This document shows, piece by piece, positions 1 through 12,300 of a stretch of 64,000 nucleotides of DNA. The position numbers were made by a program, and so were the translations under genes. The DNA is from Owenia fusiformis (taxonomy: Eukaryota; Annelida; Polychaeta; Sabellida; Oweniidae), in the NCBI GenBank assembly GCA_903813345.2, contig CAIIXF020000001.1, positions 6,761,098 through 6,825,097 on the forward strand, read 5' to 3'. Below the pieces are notes generated by a model. That model saw nothing but the letters and a program-made list of their open reading frames with translations, ran no database searches and had not been told where the DNA came from. Position 1 is the stretch's first letter; each line of letters begins with the position of its first letter.

Positions 1-321
1 GAGTACTGACGGTGGTTAGGGGAAGCTTAGCTACTAGACCTTGTCTCCCAGGCCCCCCGACCGAGACCTCTCACCATAAACACAGATTGCATGACATGTG
101 CGTATTTAATACAGGTGATGTCTCAAGACATTGTCTAAGTCACCACTCCCAAAAATAAGTTCAACACCCAGTATTGTCATAAATTTAAACCATAAATGTA
201 CAAACGATATATTTGTATGGCATTTATAATGGACACATATACATGTACATGTTTTGATGATTTGATGAATTGGTGACAAAAACTTGATGTTGATAAGTCT
301 GAACTAGATGAGAATACATAC
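1..321. other. POLRMT intron, nothing recognised
   Basis: This is intronic sequence downstream of the last visible POLRMT exon. No exon matching the next conserved block (the KWWM/ACCMEVANA region) could be found in it on the minus strand. Confidence 0.5.
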
Positions 322-3300
322 TGTCATGGGGTTATCAGCAGAATCTAAGATGTCTGCCATATGGTCATCGGCAAATGCAAGTCGGTCTGCATTTGAAGAT
401 CTGTAAATGGATAATGACATACCATTGTCAAATATTAGAAAGAGACAACATCTTATACTAATGATCATCACCAAAATATTACAGGCCTCAAGATTAATTT
501 TTCTTCTATGCCTGATTAACTCCCTTTCCTCAAAATGGAATTTGTCACTCACCTTTTTTTGAAGCCTGTGAGGTTTATGAGGTGAATCTTCAACCAATTC
601 AGGCCACTGTCACCCAGTGGCTTACCCTGTGCAAACTGTAGCATACCACGCACGACATCGCTACCTGAAACAGTAATTAAACAGTAAATGATCTCAAAGT
701 AGAAATAATATTTTCTCAAGTTATAACCATAACAATGAATGTACCTACAGTTAAGTATATTTTTCTTAGATGAGTGTCTGTGCCAATCTCTTGAAGACTG
801 AAGATAAAACATTTAACATGAATTACTTGTGGCTAACCTAGGTGATTGAAGTGAGGTGGACATGGGTATACTCTGCCTCTGAAGTCCATGTTGTGGGGAA
901 ACCAAAATATGCAATCTCGAAACTAAAACAAGAAACAGTGATATTTAGCACTTCAAAGAGCAAAATGGCTGCCATGTTACTTAATCAGCATACCAAAAAC
1001 TTAACCAGAATGATGTTGACAAAAGTGTGCTGTTGAACCTGTTAAAATTACAAGTTGAACAATTAGCCAGTTTTCCTCCTAAAGTGTGAAAAAAGGCATT
1101 ATTTTCAAAAATAAATATCAAAAATATCAAAAAAGTTCCACTACTTTGAATATATGTTGTTTTTACCTGATTTGCAATGGAAAGCCTGTAGAGCTCATTG
1201 CACCATAAACTGTACATTTCACTCTTCTGTTGTTTAAGGTGCAGTCTATCTTGGTAGACCTGAGCCCGCTCCTTACGGTCCATGTTTCTAAAAGACAAGC
1301 AACGCATTCATTGAATATATATGTACTCATGTTACTGTCAGACACATAAATGCTGTAACATGTTTCTGTATGATATTCATATAGAACATTTTCATGTTAG
1401 ACAAAAACAATTGCATCATATATATATTCATGTACATACGGATTCTTGTAATAAACATGTATACTTTAATATAACAACAGTATTGTTCTGATTTACTGAT
1501 CCAAAATACTTAATAGAAATTAATTTTTAGGATAATTTTCTACTACTTTTGATAGCGTTCCAATGCACTTACTTAAATAAATGAAGAAAATAAAGGAACC
1601 AGTGTAATTCAAATATCTTCTTTTTCATATATAATTATTTACTGTATTGCCACTCACCTGTCCAGATGTGGTATTGATGGGCACTCTGATATCGGGGGAG
1701 GAATATCAAGATTTTTATCTCCTTTTGAGTTGAACACATCAATGATAATGTCCAGGACCTACAAGATAACAGAAATGTTGAACCAGAACAAGATACACAC
1801 TGATTAATTTCGCACTTTGATGAGAACACAAACCACCAAGTAATTTACCCAGCATTAAATACCTAAGTATGCTCTAGCATGTCTACAGGTATTTTCAAAT
1901 TGAATGGATTAGTGGTTTAACTGTAATAATGACATTAGATTTATTTGCTACGATTTTCATGGCGTCAACCCACCCATCCAGACAGACACAAACATGTATG
2001 CCCATCAGCACAAGACCCATACAATACAGCACACAAAATTGCGATAAAAATATTTTTATATACATGTACATACATATCTGCTATTCCAAAAATGTAAGGC
2101 TTTAAATTTGGAATTATGTCCTAAAAGTTGATGGAATCTTCTAAATGTTCTTGTGTTCAATGAACCAAACAATGATGGATTAATTGTGCATCAACAATCA
2201 ACAACTTAGTTTTCTGTCTATACTAGGCATGCTCACACACCAAACCATTCAAAATGCATTTCATTGCACTCTTGGGTGCTATATTGTTATCAATTTGTTA
2301 TTGCACCTTTGTTTATCATTGTGTTTTTTTAATTTGACTTACTTCATTGTTGATCTTCCATGCACAGCTACTGAGTGTGTTAAGTGAGTCCAAGTGTGTT
2401 TTTCTAATTTGACTTACTTCTTTGTTGATCTTCCATGCACAGCTACTGAGAGTGTTAAGTGAGTCCAAGTGTGTTTTTCTAAGTTGACTTACTTCTTTGT
2501 TGATCTTCCATGCACAGCTACTGAGTGTGTTAAGTGAGTCCAAGTGTGTTTTTCTAATTTGACTTACTTCATTGTTGATCTTCCATGCACAGCTACTGAG
2601 AGTGTTAAGTGAGTCCAAGTGTGTTTTTCTAATTTGACTTACTTCTTTGTTGATCTTCCATGCACAGCTACTGAGAGTGTTAAGTGAGTCCAAGTGTGTT
2701 TTTCTAATTTGACTTACTTCTTTGTTGATCTTCCATGCACAGCTACCACTAGTAATCAGGATTTGGTGTGAATGGGACATTTCTGGTGTTAATTGGTATG
2801 AAAAATAATTTTACTACCATCTAACACCAAGTCACACCATAAAACTGGTGTGACTTGGTATGAAAGGATTAAGAGATTAAACCCCTGCTGTTCAACACTG
2901 AGTCATGCTGTTTGGCTGGTGTGAGATGGTGTTAGAATAAATTTTAATCCCTTTGATCTCTACAAATCAAAATCCACACCAAGTCACACTGAAAACTTGG
3001 TGTTACTTAGTAGTAAAATTTTCATAGTTCTTGATTGCAATTTATAATTCCTTTAATCTTTTGATCTGCTTATTATTGTATTTTTTCTAAGGGATTTGTC
3101 AACATGTCTAGAATGGAAACTAAACTTGAATTTTTATTTAAGAACATATTTATTTATCATTAATTACTTGATTTTAGTATATGTTTAAAACTTTAATAGT
3201 ATTCTTATAGGCTTAGTTTGAGTCTAATTCATCTTTTCCAAATAACTAGAGAAAAAACTTAATCGTCAAACATTCTAATTATTATTAATTGTTTTAAACC

Positions 3301-6300
3301 TTAAAGATTAAAAAAAACTTGATTTGTCAAGTTATTAAAATAGCATTAATGGATGAGTGTCACAAACAGGATTAGTGAAGCAATTGAGCAACTGAGTATA
3401 ATAAACAAAAATATCAAACATTGATGTCACGTTTTGTTTTTTGGTATTGCTACATTGTTTGAATAGATATGACTTAACATCTAATGAGCCTCATTTTGGA
3501 CATACAGATAAACAAGCATAGTAAAAAAAAAGTAAGGTAATATGTAATGAACTACCCATCACTGCCATGTTATTAATACATTTAAATGAAAATTGACAAG
3601 GATGGGCAAATGTGCCCATACTGTAAACATAATGGAATGACCTGCTCAGAGTGAAGTGTGGGCAGATGACAATTTGACTACTAAATGTCAGGTTTAGAGT
3701 CAATAATAGGATTAGTATGCCCATAGATGATTCCTAATTGCCCATAGATAGTCCTAATGTGCCCACACAGTACTATAGACATAATGGAATGACCTGCTCA
3801 GGGTGTCACTGAAGTCTGGGCAGATGACAATTTGACTACTCATAAATGTCAGGTTTAGAGTCAATAATGGGATTACTATGCTCATAGATAATTCCTAATT
3901 GCCCATAGATAGTCAAAATGTACCCATACATACTACTGTAGACATAATGGAATGACCTGCTCAGAGTGTCACTGAAGTGAGGGCAGATGACAATTTGACT
4001 ACTCATAAATACTACCCATATATTCCATCATATGGTAATGGACGTTTTGGCCCCATGTATGCTCAATGGACTTATCCATTTGTTGTTCAGTGTTGGGTGG
4101 CATGCCAGGCCCTGAACAAAGAGCATTAAGAAGCAACCATCATGTAAAACATATGCAGTTTACAATTGGGTGTCCCATATGGCATTAAGTGGTCAGGCAG
4201 CTAAAGTCACCAAGAAAGTTCCATCAGAAACCCCCAAGACTATGACAGAGTATATGTCAATGTCACCATCTACAGATAAATGTTGGACATTCTCTTTGTT
4301 AAAAGAGGACTATAGGAGCTCAAGAACAATTGCACATTTTTATGAAAACCTCTACCCTAATGAGAAACCAAATTTATGTGACATTGACCCAGTATGTAAG
4401 TTTGTTGGGGAGTGGTAAATATCAAGTGATAATAATGAACGGCCAGAAGAGATAGATTCCTTCTTTCATTCTCATAATATTAAATGTGATACTAAAATAT
4501 ATCACTTGTCTTTTGTGAGCAAACCCTTAGCTTTAGCTGTTGAAGGAGATAGAGTTTGGTTTGTAAATTACAAATAAGATGAAGAGTTATCCTTTTAGTT
4601 ATATGTATATTGTTGTACATGGCTAGCATATTATTTATTACGATAAAAAGACTAAATGATTTCAGTAAGTACACATAAGTTATTGCCTCTGTTGATTTGT
4701 CCACTTAGGAATACAATTTCAATTGTGATGATTATCTATATCTCCCAAAAGTATGCAAACATATTGAATAAATATAAAACTAATTTTAGAATTAATTTAT
4801 TTTAATAAATCATAGTGGATTTAATTATGAAATTACTTAATTGCTGTATTGGAACACTGTACTAATAATCTATAGAAACAAAAACAATAAGTATAAGGCA
4901 ATCAAGAGATCAAATACATGTTAAAATGCAATCAAGGATTAAGAAAATGAAGTTTTATGTTTTACTACCGATTCACACCAAACTTTCAGTGTGACTTGGT
5001 ATGAATTTTTGTTTGTAGAGATCAAGGGGATTAAATTTGATTTTCATACCATCTCACACCAGCAGTATGGTGTGACTCAGTGTTGAACAGCAGGGGTTTA
5101 ATCTCTTAATCCTTTCATACCAAGTCACACCAGTTTTATGGTGTGACTTGGTGTTAGATGGTAGTAAAATTATTTTTCATACCAATTAACACCAGAAATG
5201 TCCCATTCACACCAAACCCTGATTATACTGAGAGTGTTAAGTGAGTCCAAGTGTGTTTTTCTAAGTTGACTTACTTCTTTGTTGATCTTCCATGCACAGC
5301 TACTGAGTGTGTTAAGTGAGTCCAAGTGTGTTTTTCTAATTTGACTTACTTCTTTGTTGATCTTCCATGCACAGCTACTGAGTGTGTTAAGTGAGTCCAA
5401 GTGTGTTTTTCTAATTTGACTTACTTCTCTGTTGATCTTCCATGCACAGCTACTGAGTGTGTTAAGTGAGTCCAAGTGTGTTTTTCTAATTTGACTTACT
5501 TCTTTGTTGATCTTCCATGCACAGCTACTGAGTGTGTTAAGTGAGTCCAAGACTGGGTAGAGCTGCTCTGGGGGACAGGCTGCCATCACTTCATGCTGCT
5601 CAGGGTGAGCTTCAGGGAGACGGACAAGTTTTGCTGTAAAAATACAGTATAAGATATATACCAGGTCGTTCAATAAGTTTGCAGAAAAATCATTCAACCT
5701 GGTGGTGGTATCTAGCTCATGTTTTTGAAAATTATGTGAAAGAACACCATCATGTTTTTAATATGTCAAACTTAAGTGGTGTGGGAAACAAGTCTTTCAG
5801 ACAGGACAAATATGACCAGTCCATCTGCGTAGACCTGTGTCATAGCTGGGCATTACAGGTAAATCATTAGCTTGCAAATGTCCCTGTGTTTTTTTTTACT
5901 TACTTGAGGCAAGCATGAAGCCCCCAGATCTGACAGAGGTCCAAGGAATAGGTGGCACCAGCATAGGTACTTCATAGATGTCGAAGGTCAAGCTTCGAAT
6001 CCCTACATCTCTGTATAAACGCACTAATGCTGGATGTGGCTGAGTAAAAAAGAAAGAAAAAATAATATCATTGAAGTGTTAAACTTTTATGTACAGTTGT
6101 AGTGAACAAAAAATTGATTTCTACACATATTAAGATCAGTATTACTAACATAATGAGAATTAGGAAACGGCGACTCCACAGAGTAGCAAATCCCACCGAA
6201 CCAAACATTGATCAAATACCCCATCATATTTTGGACATTACATGATAAAAATAAAACTTGCACTTAATCCTATTGCTCAGGTGTTTTAAGTTATTATAAA

Positions 6301-9300
6301 TCATTTTTCCATGAAAAATGGCAGCCATTTTGAATGAGCAGACATCTTGAAAATTCTTTCTTGACCAGAGTCCTATGTCTCTAAGCCAAAACCACATCTC
6401 AAACATTACATTTATTGTGAAAAATGGTGGCCAACCATTCTGACCTGAGCATCTGTCTTGAAAATTCCTTCTTAAACTGACTCCCTCAAACATCAGCATA
6501 TAAAATTTGAACCAAATCCATCAATTTGTATTTGAGTACATAAACATGGTTAAACATGGTATTTGCTATTGCAACCCTATATCCCTTTGGAATTCAAGCT
6601 AGAATATGTTTGAAATATCAAGAATATGTTTGAACATAAGCCAAATAAAGTAACTCTATCATCACATGGTTATATTACCTTGACTTCTTCCTTCATTTTG
6701 TTGCTATGGTTACGGTATATGTTGTAGAATGCTGGAATACTTCTGAAACAAAAAAAATAGATTTTTAAATTGAGATGATATTCAAATGTTGAAATAACAA
6801 TAATCTTACAGAAATGTATCAATTTTCGAGTATCAGAAGAACAAAGGACAGAGAAGAAATCTTAAAAAGAATTACTACTTACATCCATTGGGCTAATCTC
6901 ATCTGATAAATGTAAATATAAGTTGCATGGCATGTTAAACTGGAAGCGCCCGATTAAACTGAATCATGTGATCTAATTATGCACAATGACTTATACATGA
7001 TTTCTGTCGCAGTGTTGCGACAGCCAATCAGATTGCGAGTTCTTAATCGGGGAAATGCTATTTGCTTATCGCAGGGGGTAAAAAGAAAGAATATATTCTG
7101 GATTTTGAAGCCCTGTGATCAGAGGATGATCAATGTAATGTCACTTACTTGATTCCTGAAACAGGGGTATTGCCTGCAGCTATCTTTGTCTCAGACAGGA
7201 TGATGTTGTACATGAAGTGACCCACCTAACAAACAAGATATGATATTATCCTATGGGAGCTTTAAGATTCAATGGGATTAGTCAATTCAATACAATGCAT
7301 ATATGTTTTCAAAATTCCAAAGATATTCCTTATTAACAATATTCATTATTAATTTTTGTTTTATATTATTAAAACTAAAAGGAATATACGCTTTTTTTCC
7401 TATGCTTTGCAATACTCACATCTCTCATGACCTGTTCGGGCCAAAGTGGATCTTTGACATCCTGAAATTAGTGAAAATGTATTTTTTTAATCATTTTTTT
7501 CAAGTGAACATATTTTGTATTCTATAAGTTCGAAACAAAAGTAAAATAGTGCTGTCCCTCGTTGACTTTAGCTGCCAGTCTTCAATGTCCCCTTCAAACA
7601 GTTTTTATTGGAGTTCAGAACTCCTTCCCCATTCAATCTTTTTCAATCACTGTTAAAGTGCTTACATGTATACTGTCTTTGTGGCAATTAGTACTTGAAG
7701 ATGCTACTTCAACAATAACCAAATAATTACATGTAGGTGTACATTCAACAAAAAAAATGAATTTACAATTATTACTTACCAGTGTAGGTCCATCGGTGAA
7801 CTTCTGGCAAAGAGTTTGCCACATTTCTCTATGATTTCCTTCCTTTAACTGGCTGGCATTGTACTTGCTTATGTATTCATGATACATCTTACGAATCTGA
7901 TAAATAAAACACACACAGTAATGAATATCTGGATTTGAAGAATGGTTCACCATGTAATTTATCCAGCATTCACAAAACCTATTCAGTTGTTGGCAATAGT
8001 CTGTTCTTCAGACTTCAGCATGTGTAAAAGTTTCAAGCTGAACAGACAAATGCCAGTTTTCCTAAAATTTTATGACAGAATTCATGAAAAGTTCGGAACG
8101 GCAGATTTGTCAATCTTTTCAAAATGGCCACCACTCGCAATTGCGTATACTGAACCCTCTTAGTTTCTTTGAAACATAGGATAATTTCCTATGCTAAGGG
8201 CTAAAAAAAAAAGTCTGATTTTAATACATCAAAAAACATAAGCTGGATTTTAGATTTTAGATACATCGTAAATGTGTTACTTTAACATGTGGTCGAATGA
8301 GAAAGTTGCATTTAATGTTTAATATGTACACAAATCAAATAGGTTACCTTCTTAGCACTGCCTGCCTTGTGCTTTGTGTGTATGACATATTTCTGCATGA
8401 GACGGTGTCCCAGTGTTGTTGCTAATATAAACATTGATGGACTGAACATTTCTGATGCCAGGCCTAGTCTTTGAATCTCCTGTAAACATTTCAAATAATT
8501 ATGTGTATGCCAATGGGAACATAATTTGGACATCCAACTACAGCATACATATTCTTATTTATACATGTAGCAAAAAATGTCCAAGACACACAGTGGTAAA
8601 TATCACACTTTTTTATCAAAAATTCAAAAAGACCGTCAAGAATGTCCAAAACCTATAATCAGAAAACAATATAAAATTTTGAGAGATAAAAACAAATCAA
8701 GCCTGGAACTTTGTGCCAGTCAACTGATATTCTTTCTTCTAATATGGACATTCTGCAGAAATCAGATATAAAATGTTGAAATACATCATACCTGCATCAT
8801 AAGCTCTACATACGTTTCAGGAGGGAACAGTTTGAGGTAGGGGTATAATCCAAGATGTATAGTACGAGTTCTATCATTCTCCAACTCTTTTAATTTCCTC
8901 TCAAAGCCAGCCTTCAATGAGTTCCTCCATGCGTGCTGTAGCTTCTTCAGTTTGACTCCCTAAAATCATATGTTCAATTTGCATAGGTAGGTGTGGATAT
9001 AATGTTGGATAATGTTGAATTACATCTAGCTCAGCCTCCCATTTATTCCCTATTGCCAATTGGAAAAGCTATATGGACTTGATAAAAGTATCAATTAAAA
9101 TATGACTTTGAGATTATTAACCATTTCATTAATAAACTTTACTTAAATTGTACTACATACCATTTCTTTTTCTTTTTCAGCATTTTCTGGATCACGTTTC
9201 TCAATGGACTGTACGGATATATGATCTTGCGTTTCCAGTTGATATTGCTCAATGGCTTGTTTCGTTAAATCCCCTACAGGCAGTACATTGGCAAATGGAT

Positions 9301-12300
9301 TATCTGGAGGTACCTAGATAAACAAATAAACACACATTACCCTTCGAGCTGCTGGATATACTCTGGGGAAAGAGAGCAAGAAACATCCCAATAAAATAAC
9401 AACCCATGAACATATAAAATGTCACCACCTGCCATTTGTTACAGACACCAACTGCCAAACACCAACTGCTGAATGCCGTTCAAAAAAAGTTGGAGACTCT
9501 GACGTGGTGAAATAAATTAAGTTAATACATCCTTAGAGCTCTCCACAAGTGATCAAATACTAAAATCAATAGACATGCACTTAACATGTACTACATCTAT
9601 TATGTGTTTCCAAATTTTGAATTGGTGATTTGTATTGAATAACTGTACCTCGTTGCTAAGATCATTTAGATCTGAGAGTAAGTCACATGAGTAGTGTTTC
9701 GCTATCTGCACTGGATTTGCTTTGAAGTTTTTGTCACACTTCTTAATAGCCTAGAAAAAAGATTCATTTGGTTTATGCTGATTCTGTATGGCATATTTGA
9801 TGATTGAATCAGGCTGATTCAGAACTGAGGTGTATTAGAGGTGTTCATCTTTGGGGGATTGAGAGGTTCAATAGAAAGAAGAACATTGTTGTATCTTTAT
9901 TTATTCTCTTTTTAAAATGATCAAATTATTGACTTTAGTATTTAAGCCCTGGACTCAGAGCATTGCATACTGCATCATTCCATTGAAGGTGTTGTTTCCA
10001 AATCTTTGCATGACTGCGCAGTGGGAATCCAAAGCTTAGGAAACAATGCCTGAGTAGAATGAAGCAGCCACAATGCATTGAGTCATAGGCTTAAATTCTT
10101 TTCACACATTGCAAAATATTTTCTACAAAATTAGCTAAAAGATACAAAATCAGTTAAAGATAATATACAATGAAACTTTTTGGAAGGGTCAAGTTGACAA
10201 AGCATCAATTACAATCTGTGAGTCTAGTTATCACATTGACAACCATACAAACAAATGGTTATTGCTTATATAACGTGAAATAGCGCGTTCTGATTGCCTG
10301 GAAATGGACACACGTTGCATAGCTATGTGTGAATCTGATATTATGATTTCAGGGCTATTGTCATTTTTGAAACTAACAAAATGAACTACTGTACCTGAAT
10401 CACTTGCTCTTTTTCATCCATTTGGAAAGCACATGAGCTTAGTATATCTTTGAGTTTAAATTTCTGAAAACATGACAAAAACAAGAAAATTCTGTAGATT
10501 CTACAATCATTATATATAAGTAAGTAGTAGTAGCAGTTGTATTAATGTCTCACGCACTAATATAGTTACTCATGTATACATAATATTGTGTAAAAATGAT
10601 ACATAAAATTTTGAAACATGCCTAGTCGATGCCGACCTATGGGAGACAATGGAATGTTAGATTATGCTACACCATTTGGCTTGCATTTTTATAATTGTTT
10701 TACCAAGTGTTCGTTGAACAGTATTTTCATTCATTATCAAACAACATTTCACTAAACTTGTTTGCATATCAAAGTCATTATAATCTAACATTTTGACAAA
10801 AAGACTAGATCATCCATTTTACATACAATTGGCCCAAGCATTCTATCAATTTTAGCATATAAAATTAATAAAAAGGCAAGGAAAAGTTATCCTTGATTGT
10901 CAAGAGTCTGTATTAAGTGATGAAGATTATATAAAAGCTGGCATTCTACAAGGCTCTGTTCTTGGATCTCTACTTTTCCTGATATGTAAAATGATCTGGG
11001 CCTGGATGTAGGCCTATAGGTAAAACAACACACCAACCTGTTTATGTATGTCATGTAGAATCATTTCAGCAGTATCATAATCAAAAGGTACATTCTTTTT
11101 TCCAGCTAGTAAAGTTTGTCGATTGAGGCACTCTAAGGTAGCAGCATAAGATTGTAAGGTAGGAGCAACTCTATTGGTTTCCATGTTATCAAATAAGGCG
11201 ATGATATCTCTTAACCGACCCTAAAGAATCAATTTCATTTTAGTTGTTATAGATTGATGACTTACAGAAAAACACATGTTTAAACTTAAAATTCCATAGC
11301 AAAGATTTTTATTGTATGTTGTTACTTTTATTGACACAAGACATTTATCATACTAGAAAACCAGCAACTCTAGAGTTGGAGATCTCAAAATGGCTAATTT
11401 TGGAAAAGGTTCCTCCAATGGATGGATGGATGGATGGATGGATTTACGAACAGATAGACATTTTCTTTATATCCCTCACAGAGGATGTTATCTACCTGTT
11501 TTGCCATAGCATGCATTAATCTATTGTATATTTCAGCATCCTTGATGACATAGCCTTTCTGCAATAATGACGGAGCAATGTTCTTGCAGCTGTAGCAGTT
11601 GGGGGTATGTTGAGCAGGTTCCAACTGAAATAAAACATAACATTGTGAATAGACAATACACAATATTACAACCTACATTAGTCTCCTACATGTTGGTATG
11701 TTTTATCAGAATTAGGTCTCAGAAAGTAAATATGATGAAATGATAAAATGATGAATAGAAATGAATTGAATGCTTGTCAAAGTGACAACTTTACTCTATA
11801 GATTGAAATTTATGCTTACTTGACCTTTACAAAAAGTTTCATTGAAAATATTTTCATTCAGTGATTTCATATCTTTTACATGATTTTGTAGAAAATATTT
11901 TGCAATATGTGAAAAGATTAAAGCCCAAGACTTGATGCATTGTGGCTGAGTCATTCCACTCAGGCATTGTTCCCTAAACTTTGGAACCCCGATGCATGGT
12001 CATGCAAAGATGTGAAAACAAAACCTTCAAAAAATTAATTCAGTCCACGATGCACTCAGTCTAGGGTAGCTTAAAACTTTAAAAATACTCACCATGTCAC
12101 AGCTAATACATGCTGTCACATATGCCTCCAGGCTTGCATTGAATTCCTTTGTTATCTTATCCATGTGTCTTTTCTCTATTATAATATTGGCTGCTGCTTT
12201 ATTCCCTAAAGCCTTAACTAACAAATCAGGATCAAGTTTCATCATATCTAATGTTTTATCCTCCAATGATTTTCTCAGTTGTTCTATCTCTTTAATTTCC

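Noticed and set aside
2316-2780. A separate gene encoding a protein of 25-residue repeats (also 5170-5697)
   Set aside because: The repeats are the POLRMT exon end plus its donor and intron start in tandem; the open frame results from the 75-bp period and not from an independent gene.
4170-4418. Transposase of the 2753-5225 element
   Set aside because: Only 82 codons, no DDE/DDD or zinc-finger pattern recognised; recorded only as an unknown ORF.
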